A DNA stretch of 64,000 nucleotides from Bacillus sp. S3. GTDB lineage: Bacteria; Bacillota; Bacilli; Bacillales; Cytobacillaceae. Below the pieces are notes generated by a model, which worked only from the letters and a program-made list of their open reading frames with translations, made no database searches and was not told the origin of the DNA. Made by a program: the position numbers and the translations under genes. Below are positions 45,545 through 54,529 of the stretch, in pieces (within the stretch, counting starts at the first letter, position 1; each line of letters begins with the position of its first letter). The stretch covers positions 4,213,501 to 4,277,500 of the forward strand of contig NZ_CP039727.1 of the NCBI RefSeq assembly GCF_005154805.1, given 5' to 3'.

Positions 45545-46420
45545 ATGAAAAAGGTTAGAAAAGCTATTATCCCTGCTGCAGGACTTGGTACAAGATTTTT
45601 ACCAGCAACAAAAGCAATGCCGAAAGAGATGCTTCCCATCGTTGATAAACCTACGATCCAGTATATCGTGGAGGAAGCAATAGAATCAGGTATTGAAGAT
45701 ATTATTATTGTCACTGGTAAAGGAAAAAGGGCTATTGAAGATCATTTCGATCATGCCTTTGAACTTGAACAAAATTTATTGGAAAAAGAAAAATTTGACT
45801 TGCTTGAAAAAGTGCAAGCAGCCTCCAATTTAGTTGATATTCACTATATTCGTCAAAAAGAACCTAGGGGTTTAGGTCATGCGGTATGGTGTGCGCGTAA
45901 CTTTATTGGAAATGAACCATTTGCGGTTTTATTGGGTGATGACATTGTCCAATCGGAAACACCGTGCTTAAAACAATTAATGAATGAATATGAAGAAACC
46001 TTATCTTCCGTGATTGGAGTAAAACAAGTACCTGAAGAAGAAACCAACCGTTATGGGATTATCGACCCAACAGAGCAGCACGGTCGTCGTTACAATGTTA
46101 GCAAATTCGTAGAAAAACCGACACTTGGTACGGCCCCATCAACCCTTGCCATTATCGGTAGATATATACTCACTCCTGAAATTTTCCTCTTTTTAGAAAA
46201 CCAACATATTGGTGCGGGTGGGGAAATTCAGCTTACTGATGCGATTCAAAAGCTTAATGAGATTCAACGAGTGTTTGCTTACGAATTCGAAGGCAATCGA
46301 TATGATGTCGGCGAGAAGCTAGGTTTTATCGAAACGACCATCGAATTTGCTCTTCAGAATCAGGATTTGCGAAAGGATTTAATTGCTTTTATGGAAGAAA
46401 AAATTAGAGAGCATAAATAG
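45545..46420 (+). CDS. galU: UTP-glucose-1-phosphate uridylyltransferase
   Basis: Makes UDP-glucose from UTP and glucose-1-phosphate (GtaB in B. subtilis), the donor for teichoic acid glucosylation and glycolipid anchor. 291 residues. [40 protein letters not shown] is the nucleotide-binding signature; [23 protein letters not shown] and [10 protein letters not shown] follow. AAAGGAG is 8 bases before the ATG. It stands between the intron remnant and the licD-flippase remnant. Confidence 0.97.
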   Translation: MKKVRKAIIPAAGLGTRFLPATKAMPKEMLPIVDKPTIQYIVEEAIESGIEDIIIVTGKGKRAIEDHFDHAFELEQNLLEKEKFDLLEKVQAASNLVDIHYIRQKEPRGLGHAVWCARNFIGNEPFAVLLGDDIVQSETPCLKQLMNEYEETLSSVIGVKQVPEEETNRYGIIDPTEQHGRRYNVSKFVEKPTLGTAPSTLAIIGRYILTPEIFLFLENQHIGAGGEIQLTDAIQKLNEIQRVFAYEFEGNRYDVGEKLGFIETTIEFALQNQDLRKDLIAFMEEKIREHK

Positions 46421-46479
46421 GACAGAAACCAATCAGACATAGAGGACTTTGAATGGGTTGATACAATTGGGCTTTTCAC

Positions 46480-46834
46480 GGCTGATTTATCCTTCAAAAG
46501 TAATTAGTGTGAAGGATATGGTGGGATTAATTATGAATCGCTCATAGCTTTATCACCTATACACCCCGTTTATTTAGGAAGCAAAACGGTTACATATGGT
46601 GTTGAAATACCTTTTTATGGATATGCATTTTTGAATATAGATAACATATTACCATTTTAAACAAGCAGCTTTGAAGGTAAGGATTTTACTATTCCTATTA
46701 CTCCTGACACCTATTTAACAACCATGTATGGCGATTATATGAAAGTACCTGAAAGAGTAGACAGACAATTCCATATGGAAAATTTACAATTACAGGACAA
46801 TAACGTACGAAATTCGGTTGATGATTACCCATAA
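46480..46834 (+). pseudogene. Decayed licD copy
   Basis: Translation of this plus-strand stretch gives KTVTYGVEIPFYGYAF, a TAA at 46658, then SSFEGKDFTIP and TTMYGDYMKVPERVDRQFH. This aligns with the C-terminus of LicD at 37 kb (VVTYGVETAFYGSAYY, LFEGYTFNIP, LYYGDYMKIPDEKDR). The conserved N-terminal catalytic core is not found, so it is a truncated pseudogene. Confidence 0.75.
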
Positions 46835-46837
46835 AAT

Positions 46838-46965
46838 TTATCTTTTTCTTACGCTGTTCATTTGTATAATTGGTTATTTATACGATCATCCTGTTTATTA
46901 CAAAAAATGAAGTACTGGATATGCTCCTAACCAAATTAAAACTGAGTAAGAAAAAGATTAAATAG
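46838..46965 (+). pseudogene. Decayed flippase 3' end
   Basis: With one frameshift this reads LFLTLFICIIGY then IYTIILFITKNEVLDMLLTK and ends KKKIK. It matches the last 40 residues of the flippase at 35.6 kb (AYALILFFTKDEVYLLISRK). It follows the licD remnant in the same order as the intact licD-flippase pair, so the pair was duplicated and lost. Confidence 0.65.
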
Positions 46966-47003
46966 CAAAAGAACCTGTCCTAAAGGGAAACAGGTTCTTT
47001 TGT
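46966..47003. terminator. Bidirectional terminator
   Basis: AAAAGAACCTGT and ACAGGTTCTTTT, 12-bp stem, T-rich on both strands. Ends the metallophosphoesterase gene on minus and the flippase remnant on plus. Confidence 0.85.
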
Positions 47004-48920
47004 TTAATATAGGATACCAGAGTTGGAGAAATAATACCAGTTGTTATCAATCTTTGCCCGGCCTGTCTGCATAGCTCCATCATTTTTCAAGTAATACCAC
47101 TTACCATTCTCTAAGAGCCAACCGGTCTTCATTGCACCACTGTCATTCATGAAGTACCAGTTGCTGCCTGACCAAACCCAGCCGGTTTTCATTGCGCCGC
47201 TGTTGCTTAGGTAATACCAGCTGCCTCCAGAGTATATCCAGCCTATTTGCATGCTGCCATTGCTGTTAAAGAAGTACCACGTTTTGTTGTCAATCAAATG
47301 CCAGTTTGTAACCATTCCGTCTGATTTCAAATAGTACCATTTGGTTCCGTCTAAAATCCAGCCTAATTTTTGGCGTCCTTCGCTGTCAAGGTAATACCAC
47401 TTGTTCTGCTTTTGAACCCAGCCTTTTTGAAGTGCACCATCTGAGTTAAAGTAATAGGTTGCACCATCAATTTCTTTCCAGCCCACCTGCATAACACCAT
47501 TATCATTCAGATAGTATTTTTCACTACCGCTGGTATACCAGCCCGTATATAAAAATCCCTTCTGAGAAAATAAATACCATTTGCCGTCAACAATCTTCCA
47601 GCCTGTCACTTTTTTTCCGTCTTCATAATAGACCCAATTAACGTTTTCCATTTTCCAGCCATTTAGCTTCGGCGTTTTAATAGAAGTTTTTAGCGTATTA
47701 AAGGATTCATTATTCCAAGCGTCTACCGCAGAAATTTCAAGATTATAGGCAGTATCAGGCTTCAAACCCTTTAGTTCAACCGACATTCGGTTTGGAATTT
47801 GCATGTTCCAGAAGTTCACATACACCGTTTGGATGATTCCTCCATTTTGTTTGATGATATAGCGGTCTACAAGGGTATTGTCCTTAGCTGACTCAAATGA
47901 GAGAATGGCAGATTCCCCGCTTGTGTTTTTCTCAACTTTTACCTGCGAATTTAAAATAAAGTATGGCTTTTGTGTATCGCCGTATGTCTTCACATATGGC
48001 GTCTTGACTGTAAATGTTTGAATATCCGAGTTATTGGTAAATTCTCTTGCCTTTATTTCGACTCGGTCAGAATACACATTTATAAGAAGACCTTGAGATG
48101 TTCCCGGGTTGCCAATTTCCGTGTAACCATAGGCCACTGAACCGGCATTTACCATGGTAAATCCATCTTGAAAAACCGTTCGTGGATGCTGCAATAAATA
48201 ATGCGTATGACCAGAAAAAAAGATTACCTGCGGATAGTTCTTTAAAATGTTTGAAAGCCTATTATCGGTAAAGCCAGCTCCCCACTCTTCACTGCCATAA
48301 ACAGTATTATCAATCGGCTGATGTAAAAAAACAAAGATAGGCTCCGCAGGATCTGCCGATTGAGCTAGAGTTTCTTCAAGCCAACTATATTGTTCATCTG
48401 ACATTAAAACGTGGTCAGAACCATCATTCTCTGGAAACCCTTCGGACCCTAGAGTAATAAAATGGTAACCATTTACCCATTTATCATAGTAAAGTCCTGG
48501 CATCCCTGTTTTATCAACAAACCGTTGACTGTACTTCGTTGGGTCAAAAGCTCCAGGAGAATAGTAGCCTTCCCAATAATCATGGTTCCCGATTGCAATG
48601 ATTTTTTCAGCATCATTCTTACCATATGATTGTAAGACATTGATAAGACCTTTATATTCCTGTTCGGTCCCCATGTTGGTGTTATCCCCAAGAAGCACCA
48701 ATGCATTGTAGTTTGGTGCAATCGTTCGCACGTCATTGAGTGCTCGTTTAAACCTTTCTTTTTGGAAATCATCCCCAATGTGAACATCGCTTAAGACAGG
48801 AAATTGTAAGACAGGTGAATCTGTCGGATTGTCTGGAGTTGCTGCTTTAACCAAGCTGGTAGTTTCAACCCCCACAAACAATGCTATTAAAAAAAATAAT
48901 GAAAGCAGTTTGATTTTCAC
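47004..48920 (-). CDS. Secreted metallophosphoesterase with choline-binding repeats
   Basis: 638 residues. Signal peptide (1-27), calcineurin-like phosphoesterase domain (about 38-300) with SDVHIGD, LLGDNTNMG, IGNHDYW and FSGHTHYLL, an Ig/fibronectin III-like domain (about 320-420), then about eleven choline-binding-type repeats (about 425-638; WYYL.S.GAMKTGW type). GTG start at 48920 with AAGGGG 8 bases upstream. Substrate unknown; a wall-associated phosphodiesterase acting on teichoic acid or nucleotides is plausible. Belongs to the set of six repeat-bearing surface proteins in this window. Confidence 0.9.
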   Translation of the reverse strand: MKIKLLSLFFLIALFVGVETTSLVKAATPDNPTDSPVLQFPVLSDVHIGDDFQKERFKRALNDVRTIAPNYNALVLLGDNTNMGTEQEYKGLINVLQSYGKNDAEKIIAIGNHDYWEGYYSPGAFDPTKYSQRFVDKTGMPGLYYDKWVNGYHFITLGSEGFPENDGSDHVLMSDEQYSWLEETLAQSADPAEPIFVFLHQPIDNTVYGSEEWGAGFTDNRLSNILKNYPQVIFFSGHTHYLLQHPRTVFQDGFTMVNAGSVAYGYTEIGNPGTSQGLLINVYSDRVEIKAREFTNNSDIQTFTVKTPYVKTYGDTQKPYFILNSQVKVEKNTSGESAILSFESAKDNTLVDRYIIKQNGGIIQTVYVNFWNMQIPNRMSVELKGLKPDTAYNLEISAVDAWNNESFNTLKTSIKTPKLNGWKMENVNWVYYEDGKKVTGWKIVDGKWYLFSQKGFLYTGWYTSGSEKYYLNDNGVMQVGWKEIDGATYYFNSDGALQKGWVQKQNKWYYLDSEGRQKLGWILDGTKWYYLKSDGMVTNWHLIDNKTWYFFNSNGSMQIGWIYSGGSWYYLSNSGAMKTGWVWSGSNWYFMNDSGAMKTGWLLENGKWYYLKNDGAMQTGRAKIDNNWYYFSNSGILY

Positions 48921-49058
48921 TACAAAATCCCCTTTTATTTACTTAAATATATTAATATACCTACTTTTATCCAAGTAAAAATATATATCTATTTTTAAAA
49001 GATTACAAGCCCTGTAACATATTTTACAATAATACCATTTTGTTACTTAAATAAATAT

Positions 49059-49084
49059 AAAAAAACAGGGAGTTCTCTCCCTGC
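49059..49084 (-). terminator. Terminator of the NlpC/P60 gene
   Basis: Minus strand CAGGGAG, AGAA loop, CTCCCTG, then seven T residues. Confidence 0.85.
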
Positions 49085-49094
49085 CCTGTGCTAA

Positions 49095-49904
49095 TTACTT
49101 AATCCAAGCTCCGTCATTTCCTACCACGTATCCATCAATGACTGTATTTTTTGCCATCGAACCATTTGAAGTTAAGAAATACCATTTTCCATTGGAATAA
49201 ACCCAGCCGGTCGCCATCTCTCCACTCGCTTTTAAATAATACCAATTACCATCCGGATAAATCCAACCAGTTACCATAGCTCCACTGGAGGCTAAATAAT
49301 ACCAGTGTCCACCATTATTAATCCAGCCAGTTTTCATTTGACCATTTTGCTCAAGAAAATACCAAGTGCCGTTGTCCTTAATCCAGCCGGTTTTCATTTT
49401 ATTATTTTCATAATAGTACCATTTTCCGCCTGAGTAATTCCAATAGCTATTGTTGTTTTCAATACGCTTTGAACCAATATACGTATTCGCATAGTAAGAT
49501 TCTGTTAATGAGCTGACCTTTACACCATTGCTAGATGCATGAACAAATTTGTTATTTTCGAGGTAGATTCCAACATGGGAAGCTCCTGCTTTATACGTGC
49601 TAAAGAAAACTAGATCGCCTTCTTGTAAATTACTTTTTGAAACTGCCTGTCCTTTAGTATATTGATCTGCTGCTGTTCTTGGTAAAGTAACACCAGCTTG
49701 CTTGTATGTATAGCTTGTATACCCGGAGCAATCAAATCCACTTGGAGATGTTCCTCCCCAGACATATGGTACTCCAATATATTCAAGTGCAATATTTGTC
49801 ACTTTATCTCCCAATGTTGATGCTTCTGCCTTATGTCCGCTAAATAACCCGCCGCCTAAGAGTAAAGAACATGATAGTAAACCACTGACAACTAACTTCT
49901 TCAT
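49095..49904 (-). CDS. NlpC/P60 peptidoglycan endopeptidase with choline-binding repeats
   Basis: 269 residues. Signal peptide (cut after AEAS, about 29), NlpC/P60 domain (about 32-150) with the catalytic Cys in GGTSPSGFDCSGYTSY, His in ASHVGIYLENNKFVH, and five choline-binding-type repeats (155-269) ending VIDGYVVGNDGAWIK. Cuts the peptide stem of peptidoglycan. AAGGGGG is 6 bases before the ATG. Small and simple, like pneumococcal CBPs. Confidence 0.93.
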   Translation of the reverse strand: MKKLVVSGLLSCSLLLGGGLFSGHKAEASTLGDKVTNIALEYIGVPYVWGGTSPSGFDCSGYTSYTYKQAGVTLPRTAADQYTKGQAVSKSNLQEGDLVFFSTYKAGASHVGIYLENNKFVHASSNGVKVSSLTESYYANTYIGSKRIENNNSYWNYSGGKWYYYENNKMKTGWIKDNGTWYFLEQNGQMKTGWINNGGHWYYLASSGAMVTGWIYPDGNWYYLKASGEMATGWVYSNGKWYFLTSNGSMAKNTVIDGYVVGNDGAWIK

Positions 49905-50215
49905 GATATCCCCCTTGATTCTTCTTCTCTCTTTTTTTGTTAATACCAGTATCTCATAAAAGTTTCATATTTTTGATTACAGTTATTTTTTAATATTATT
50001 ACAGGAATGTTTCAAGAACTGACCTTTTTCGACTTTTTCTTGAAATTTCCGATAATTTATTTAGATTAGCAGGTAATTTGTCACCTTGGATCTTATGCCT
50101 ATAAAACTATGAAAGTCACTTTTTTTAATCATCTTCTGCTTATTTTCTACTAGTTATTGTCGAATTTCCTCAGGATAAGATCTGACGAACATTGCGTGAT
50201 TACAATTTTAAAATA
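49905..50215. other. Promoter region of the NlpC/P60 gene
   Basis: About 310 bp, AT-rich, no gene. Contains CATATTTTTGATTAC at 49966-49980, shared with the region before the 51.8-kb glucosaminidase, and two TGTAAT half-sites (minus strand, 49976-49981 and 49998-50003) 22 bp apart. Confidence 0.4.
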
Positions 50216-50245
50216 GAAAAAGAACCACCCCTGATGGGTGATTCT
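50216..50245 (-). terminator. Terminator of the glucosaminidase gene
   Basis: Minus strand AGAATCACCC, ATCA, GGGGTGGTTCT, then TTTTC. Confidence 0.8.
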
Positions 50246-50250
50246 CCTTT

Positions 50251-51804
50251 TTAAAGCATGGCGCCGTCTCTGCCAAGACGATATCCGCCGATTGTGGTGT
50301 TGGCAGCCATATGTCCATCGCTATATAAATAGTACCATTTATTGCTGACTAGTACCCAGCCCGTCTTCATCGCGCCGCTGTTGTTCAAGTAATACCATTT
50401 TCCGCCAGTAGACAGCCAGCCGGTTTTCATTGAACCGGAGTTATCAAGGAAATACCATTGACCGCCATTGTACAACCAGCCGGTCTGCATATCACCACCA
50501 GGGTTGAGGAAGTACCATTTTCCTCCAGCATACAACCAGCCGGTTGTCATGTCTCCATTCGGATTCATAAAGTACCACTTGCCGCCAACGTACTGCCAGC
50601 CTGTTTTCATCACACCCGCGTTGTCGAAGTAGTACCATTTCCCTCCTGTTTGCAGCCAGCCAGTTTTAAGGGTCCAGTCTTGATTGTAATAGAACCATTT
50701 TCCGCCCCATGATTTCCAGCCTGTATTCGTAGTGAAGGTAGTGAATTCCTTAGCAATTTGGGCAATCTTGCTTGCCCATGCCTCGTCGGTCGAGTATTGA
50801 TGATAGTTGGAATTAAACCGCATATTATCAAGTGTCGGCTGTTGATATGGGTCTAAAGAATTCTTCATCAAGTTGTGTCTATTCACATAGGTCAAGTTGA
50901 TAAACTCTGCGCCATTAACAATTCCAGCTTTTTTTGAGGAAAAATCATAGGCATCATCAAGCGGTTTGATGTCATTGGCATTAAGCCCATAGTAATTTCT
51001 CTTACTTTTTACAATTGTCGAATCGCCCCATTTTGTTTCGAGACCGGAATGGGCTAAAAGGTAAACAGCATTTAAGCCTGTTTTGGATTGGGCCTCGATA
51101 TACGCTTCACCCATCCCCGTCATAAAAGTATTTCCCCAATTTGTTTTATAGTTAATAAACTGGTTAATGGCATTCGCCGTTACATTTGCTTTTGTGTTAA
51201 GCGGAGTGAAGATGGAAATACTGTTGGTTGTTGCTCCTGTTCCAAAATCAAATGGAATCACATTGCTTCCGCCTGGAATAGTCATATACGTTTCATTTTC
51301 CAGATACCAATTGTAGATCCAGCCTTCCTTTTGTCCATCGGCCGTTTGAATTTTGTAATATTTGGTGTCGGGGGTTACATCTAAAACGAATACCTTCGTG
51401 TTACCCGGAATTTTATCAATTACGGGCTTCGTTCCATCAGAAGTGGCCCGAAGATTTCTTTCCTTTTTCACCAGCCAGGTTTGATTCTTTATATCACTGT
51501 TTAGGTATGCCCGGTGAACCCAGCCTTCCCGTCCATCTGCCATACGGATTTTAGCGGCATATTCTTGCTCACTAATAATGGTCACCACATCGTTATATGA
51601 TAATTCTGCATAGCGTGTATAGTTCTGGGCTAAATGAATTTGTTGGTCAGAAAGTTCTTGGAAACTCCGATAAACTGGAAGCTTAATGGAGGTTACCTTC
51701 ATGTTCGGTTGTTCAGCAGCCTCAGCATTTATTGTTGAAACACCCGTAATAATCCCAAGCAATAGTAGGAACATAGCGAAATATCGTAGTGCTTGATTTT
51801 TCAA
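50251..51804 (-). CDS. Glucosaminidase (GH73-like) with SH3-like domains and choline-binding repeats
   Basis: 517 residues. Signal peptide (1-29), two SH3b-like regions (about 60-175), a glucosaminidase domain (about 205-350) with catalytic Glu in LLAHSGLETKWG and the NYYGLNANDIKP and NSNYHQYSTDEAWASKIA motifs, and seven choline-binding-type repeats (about 360-517) ending TTIGGYRLGRDGAML. Cleaves the GlcNAc-MurNAc bond, likely a cell-separation enzyme. Start TTG at 51804 with GAGAGGAG 7 bases upstream. Catalytic domain first, repeats last: the reverse of the 57.5-kb protein. Confidence 0.92.
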   Translation of the reverse strand: MKNQALRYFAMFLLLLGIITGVSTINAEAAEQPNMKVTSIKLPVYRSFQELSDQQIHLAQNYTRYAELSYNDVVTIISEQEYAAKIRMADGREGWVHRAYLNSDIKNQTWLVKKERNLRATSDGTKPVIDKIPGNTKVFVLDVTPDTKYYKIQTADGQKEGWIYNWYLENETYMTIPGGSNVIPFDFGTGATTNSISIFTPLNTKANVTANAINQFINYKTNWGNTFMTGMGEAYIEAQSKTGLNAVYLLAHSGLETKWGDSTIVKSKRNYYGLNANDIKPLDDAYDFSSKKAGIVNGAEFINLTYVNRHNLMKNSLDPYQQPTLDNMRFNSNYHQYSTDEAWASKIAQIAKEFTTFTTNTGWKSWGGKWFYYNQDWTLKTGWLQTGGKWYYFDNAGVMKTGWQYVGGKWYFMNPNGDMTTGWLYAGGKWYFLNPGGDMQTGWLYNGGQWYFLDNSGSMKTGWLSTGGKWYYLNNSGAMKTGWVLVSNKWYYLYSDGHMAANTTIGGYRLGRDGAML

Positions 51805-51998
51805 TTGATTACTCCTCTCGTAATTTGTCAGTTTTTGTATCTAGCAATCTATTATATAGATTAACATATTTTTGATTTACGCAATAGTTTTAGTGAGTGG
51901 ACTTTCGACAGGGATGTCATGAAAAATATATATCTTGCACAAGTTATTTAGGGGAATTTTTGTAAAATTAAATTAGTGAAATGGAAAGGATGTGCTTT

Positions 51999-52838
51999 AT
52001 GGCTTATAAGCCGCGGACGGAACCTGAAGAAATCGTCATTTTCAGAAGTTTACACGGCCGAATGGAGTTGTCTGAGGAAGATCGCTGGAAATATTATCGA
52101 CTAAAAAAAGGCTTTGAAGGAGAAATCATGTTTGATGCTTTAACGGAAAAGCTTCAGTGTGACTGTTATATTTTAAATGACCTGCTGCTATACTTTAATG
52201 ATTCGAAGTTTCAAATTGACACATTGATTGTTCAAGATACCCTTTATCTTTATGATGTGAAAAATAATGATGGTGATTACTGTTATGAAAATAATAATTT
52301 CAATTTAATGAAGACCGGAAAGACTATAACGAATCCACTTGACCAATTAAACCGATGCGAGATTCTGCTTCGCCAATTGCTCCAAAAACACGGATTCAAA
52401 CTACCGATTGAATCCAAGCTGGTGTTTATTAACCCCGAGTTTACCTTATATCAAACACCCAAAAATAAACCGATTATTTATCCTACACAAATAAATGCTG
52501 AGATGAAAAAATTAAATATGTTAACGGGAAAGCTTAATACAAAGCATAAAAAACTTGCTGATCTTTTAGTCTCCCTGCACCAAGTTGAGCCACCATATTC
52601 CCGGGTTCCGTCTTATAAATACAAGGGTCTACGGAAGGGCTTCATTTGTTGTAACTGCCAATCGTTTTCGCTTTTTGTTAATGGGAGGAAACTTGTATGT
52701 GGGGATTGCGGCAGTGAGGAGACGATTGATGCAGCGGTACTAAGGAGTACGCGGGAGCTGAAGCTGCTTTTTCCGGATATAAAGATTACTACTACTTTAG
52801 TTGTGGATTGGTGTGGCGGGGTTATTACAAAAAGGTAA
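51999..52838 (+). CDS. NERD domain protein with C-terminal zinc ribbon
   Basis: 279 residues. Nuclease-related (NERD) domain at about 35-170: FEGEIMFDALTEKL, YILNDLLL, FQIDTLIVQDTLYLYDVKN (the QID...E/D..K pattern), LDQLNRCEILLRQLL. A zinc ribbon follows at about 220-250 (CCNC and CGDCG). Function untested; NERD proteins are predicted DNA-processing enzymes. The ATG at 51999 has AAAGGA 8 bases upstream; an in-frame ATG at 51981 lacks one. No terminator follows; the 52-bp repeats start about 120 bp downstream. Confidence 0.85.
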   Translation: MAYKPRTEPEEIVIFRSLHGRMELSEEDRWKYYRLKKGFEGEIMFDALTEKLQCDCYILNDLLLYFNDSKFQIDTLIVQDTLYLYDVKNNDGDYCYENNNFNLMKTGKTITNPLDQLNRCEILLRQLLQKHGFKLPIESKLVFINPEFTLYQTPKNKPIIYPTQINAEMKKLNMLTGKLNTKHKKLADLLVSLHQVEPPYSRVPSYKYKGLRKGFICCNCQSFSLFVNGRKLVCGDCGSEETIDAAVLRSTRELKLLFPDIKITTTLVVDWCGGVITKR

Positions 52839-52969
52839 TTAAGAGGATTCTTGTTCAAAACTTGAAAGCAACAGGTTATGGGCAATGGACCTACTATGAG
52901 TGATAGGATTATAGATTGTAAATACATCATAATTTATGAATTAGGTAACAGTAATACTGTTGGATACCT

Positions 52970-53740
52970 TTTTCTCGATTATTTCAGCGGAACAGGCTCC
53001 AATCGGCTCTATTGGGGACCTTTCTTTCAATCTTTTCGGCAGAACCGGCTCCAATCACCTCTATTGGATCCCTTTCTTTCAATCTTTTCAGCGGAACGGG
53101 CTCCAATCAGCCCTATTGGATACCTTTCTTTCAATCTTTTCAGCGGAACGGGCTCCAATCACCCCTATTGGATACCTTTCTCCTAATTTTTTCGGCGGAA
53201 CGGGCTCCAATCGGCTCTATTGGATACCTTTCCATCAATCTTTTCAGCGGAACAGGCTCCAATAAGCTCTATTGGATACCTTTCTCCAAATTTTTTCGGT
53301 GGAACGGGCTCCAATTGGCTCTATTGGGGACCTATCTTTCAATCTTTTCGGCAGAACGGGCTCCAATCACCTCTATTGGATCCCTTTCTCCTAATTTTTT
53401 CGGCGGAACAGGCTCCAATCACCTCTATTGGATCCCTTTCTCCTAATTTTTTCGGCGGAACAGGCTCCAATAAGCTCTATTGGATCCCTTTCTATCAATC
53501 TTTTCAGCAGAACAGGCTCCAATAGGCTCTATTGGATACCTTTCTATCAATCTTTTCGGCAGAACGGGCTCCAATCAGCCCAATTGGATACCTTTCTATC
53601 AATCTTTTCAGCGGAACGGGCTCCAATCACCTCTATTGGATACCTTTCTTTCAATCTTTTCGGCAGAACGGGCTCCAATCACCTCTATTGGAGACCTTTC
53701 TTTCAATCTTTTCAGCGGAACGGGCTCCAATCACCCTGAA
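52970..53740. repeat. Tandem array of fifteen 52-bp units
   Basis: The block GGCTCCAAT recurs at 52995, 53047, 53099 and every 52 bp to 53723: 15 copies with no insertion or deletion. The unit reads roughly CAGCGGAACGGGCTCCAAT, a variable 7-base loop, ATTGGATACCTTTC, then TTTCAATCTTTT or TCCTAATTTTTT. Each unit carries the hairpin TCCAAT-N7-ATTGGA. Variation is by substitution only, most in the loop and in the T-rich part. All three plus frames are largely open only because the unit lacks stops and 52 is not a multiple of 3; no ribosome site supports a gene. It sits between convergent genes. Confidence 0.95.
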
Positions 53741-53743
53741 AAG

Positions 53744-53770
53744 GAAAAACCGGGCACCCAGGTGCCCGGC
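53744..53770 (-). terminator. Terminator of licC
   Basis: Minus strand CCGGGCACC and GGTGCCCGG around two bases, then TTTTTCC. Very strong. Confidence 0.9.
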
Positions 53771-53775
53771 CTATC

Positions 53776-54468
53776 TTAACGACGTTCAGCCAAAAGTTTA
53801 TTTACTTTTTCAAGGTCCGCAACCGAGTCGATTTCATAGCTGTCGTCCGGATGAATTTCCTGCAAATATACATTGAGGTCACGGATATGTAACTTGACAA
53901 TTTCGTCCCACCAGAAATCCTTAAAGTTGCCGCTTGCAACGAGTTCTTCCAGTTTTCCAATAATGTATCTGCCGTCCTCTTCAGACCAGTAAGAAACGCC
54001 GCACAGGATGTGCTCGTGATCGCCATCGCCTACGACGATATCCGTAACGCGGTAATTATCGTCGTAGCGGATGATCCATTCCCCTTTGAAATCCGGCTTT
54101 TTAGCGCTGAAATACATCGAGGTTTGTGGTTCCTTCAATAGGAAATTGCGATGCAGATAGTTGTCGCCGTCAATTACATACGTATCGTGGAGATACTCTC
54201 TCACTAAATACATTGTGTAAATATTGTTATAGATATCGTACTTATCATTATGAACAAGGGTAACACCGTACTTCTCTTTGAGATATTCAAATTTCTCTGC
54301 TAAATATCCCGTCAAGACAATAATTTCATCTACGCCAATTTCTTGTAAATATTCAATTTGGGTCTCAAGCATTGGTTTTCCGTTTACGACAGTCAACGCT
54401 TTAGGTGTTGTTAATGTTAGAGGCCGTAATCTTGTGCCCAGTCCTGCTGCGAGTATAATTGCTCTCAT
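53776..54468 (-). CDS. licC: CTP:phosphocholine cytidylyltransferase LicC
   Basis: Makes CDP-choline from CTP and phosphocholine. 230 residues, same length and near-colinear with pneumococcal LicC as I recall it: AIILAAGLGTRLRPLT, TPKALTVVNGKPMLE, FEYLKEKYGVTLVHNDKY, NNIYTMYLVREYL, YVIDGDNYLHRN (metal Asp), GVSYWSEEDG, FWWDEIV and SYEIDSVADLEKV. It follows licB by 61 bp on the same strand, third in a licA-licB-licC operon. Its product is the donor for LicD. Confidence 0.93.
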   Translation of the reverse strand: MRAIILAAGLGTRLRPLTLTTPKALTVVNGKPMLETQIEYLQEIGVDEIIVLTGYLAEKFEYLKEKYGVTLVHNDKYDIYNNIYTMYLVREYLHDTYVIDGDNYLHRNFLLKEPQTSMYFSAKKPDFKGEWIIRYDDNYRVTDIVVGDGDHEHILCGVSYWSEEDGRYIIGKLEELVASGNFKDFWWDEIVKLHIRDLNVYLQEIHPDDSYEIDSVADLEKVNKLLAERR

Positions 54469-54529
54469 TTTTCCTGTTCTCCTGCCTTTAAAATAATTGT
54501 CAGCTCCATCTTAAGCTCGGATGAGTAAA

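Noticed and set aside
52970..53740. CRISPR array
   Set aside because: The unit repeats over its full 52 bp, without unique spacers, so it is a tandem repeat and not repeat-spacer DNA; no cas gene nearby.
52878..53876. Six overlapping plus-strand reading frames of about 100-144 residues
   Set aside because: They lie in the 52-bp tandem array in all three frames, all read the same shifted peptide cycle and none has a ribosome site. They are by-products of a stop-free unit whose length is not divisible by three.
54278..54496. Plus-strand frame of 72 residues over the licC start
   Set aside because: Antisense to licC, no ribosome site, no motif.
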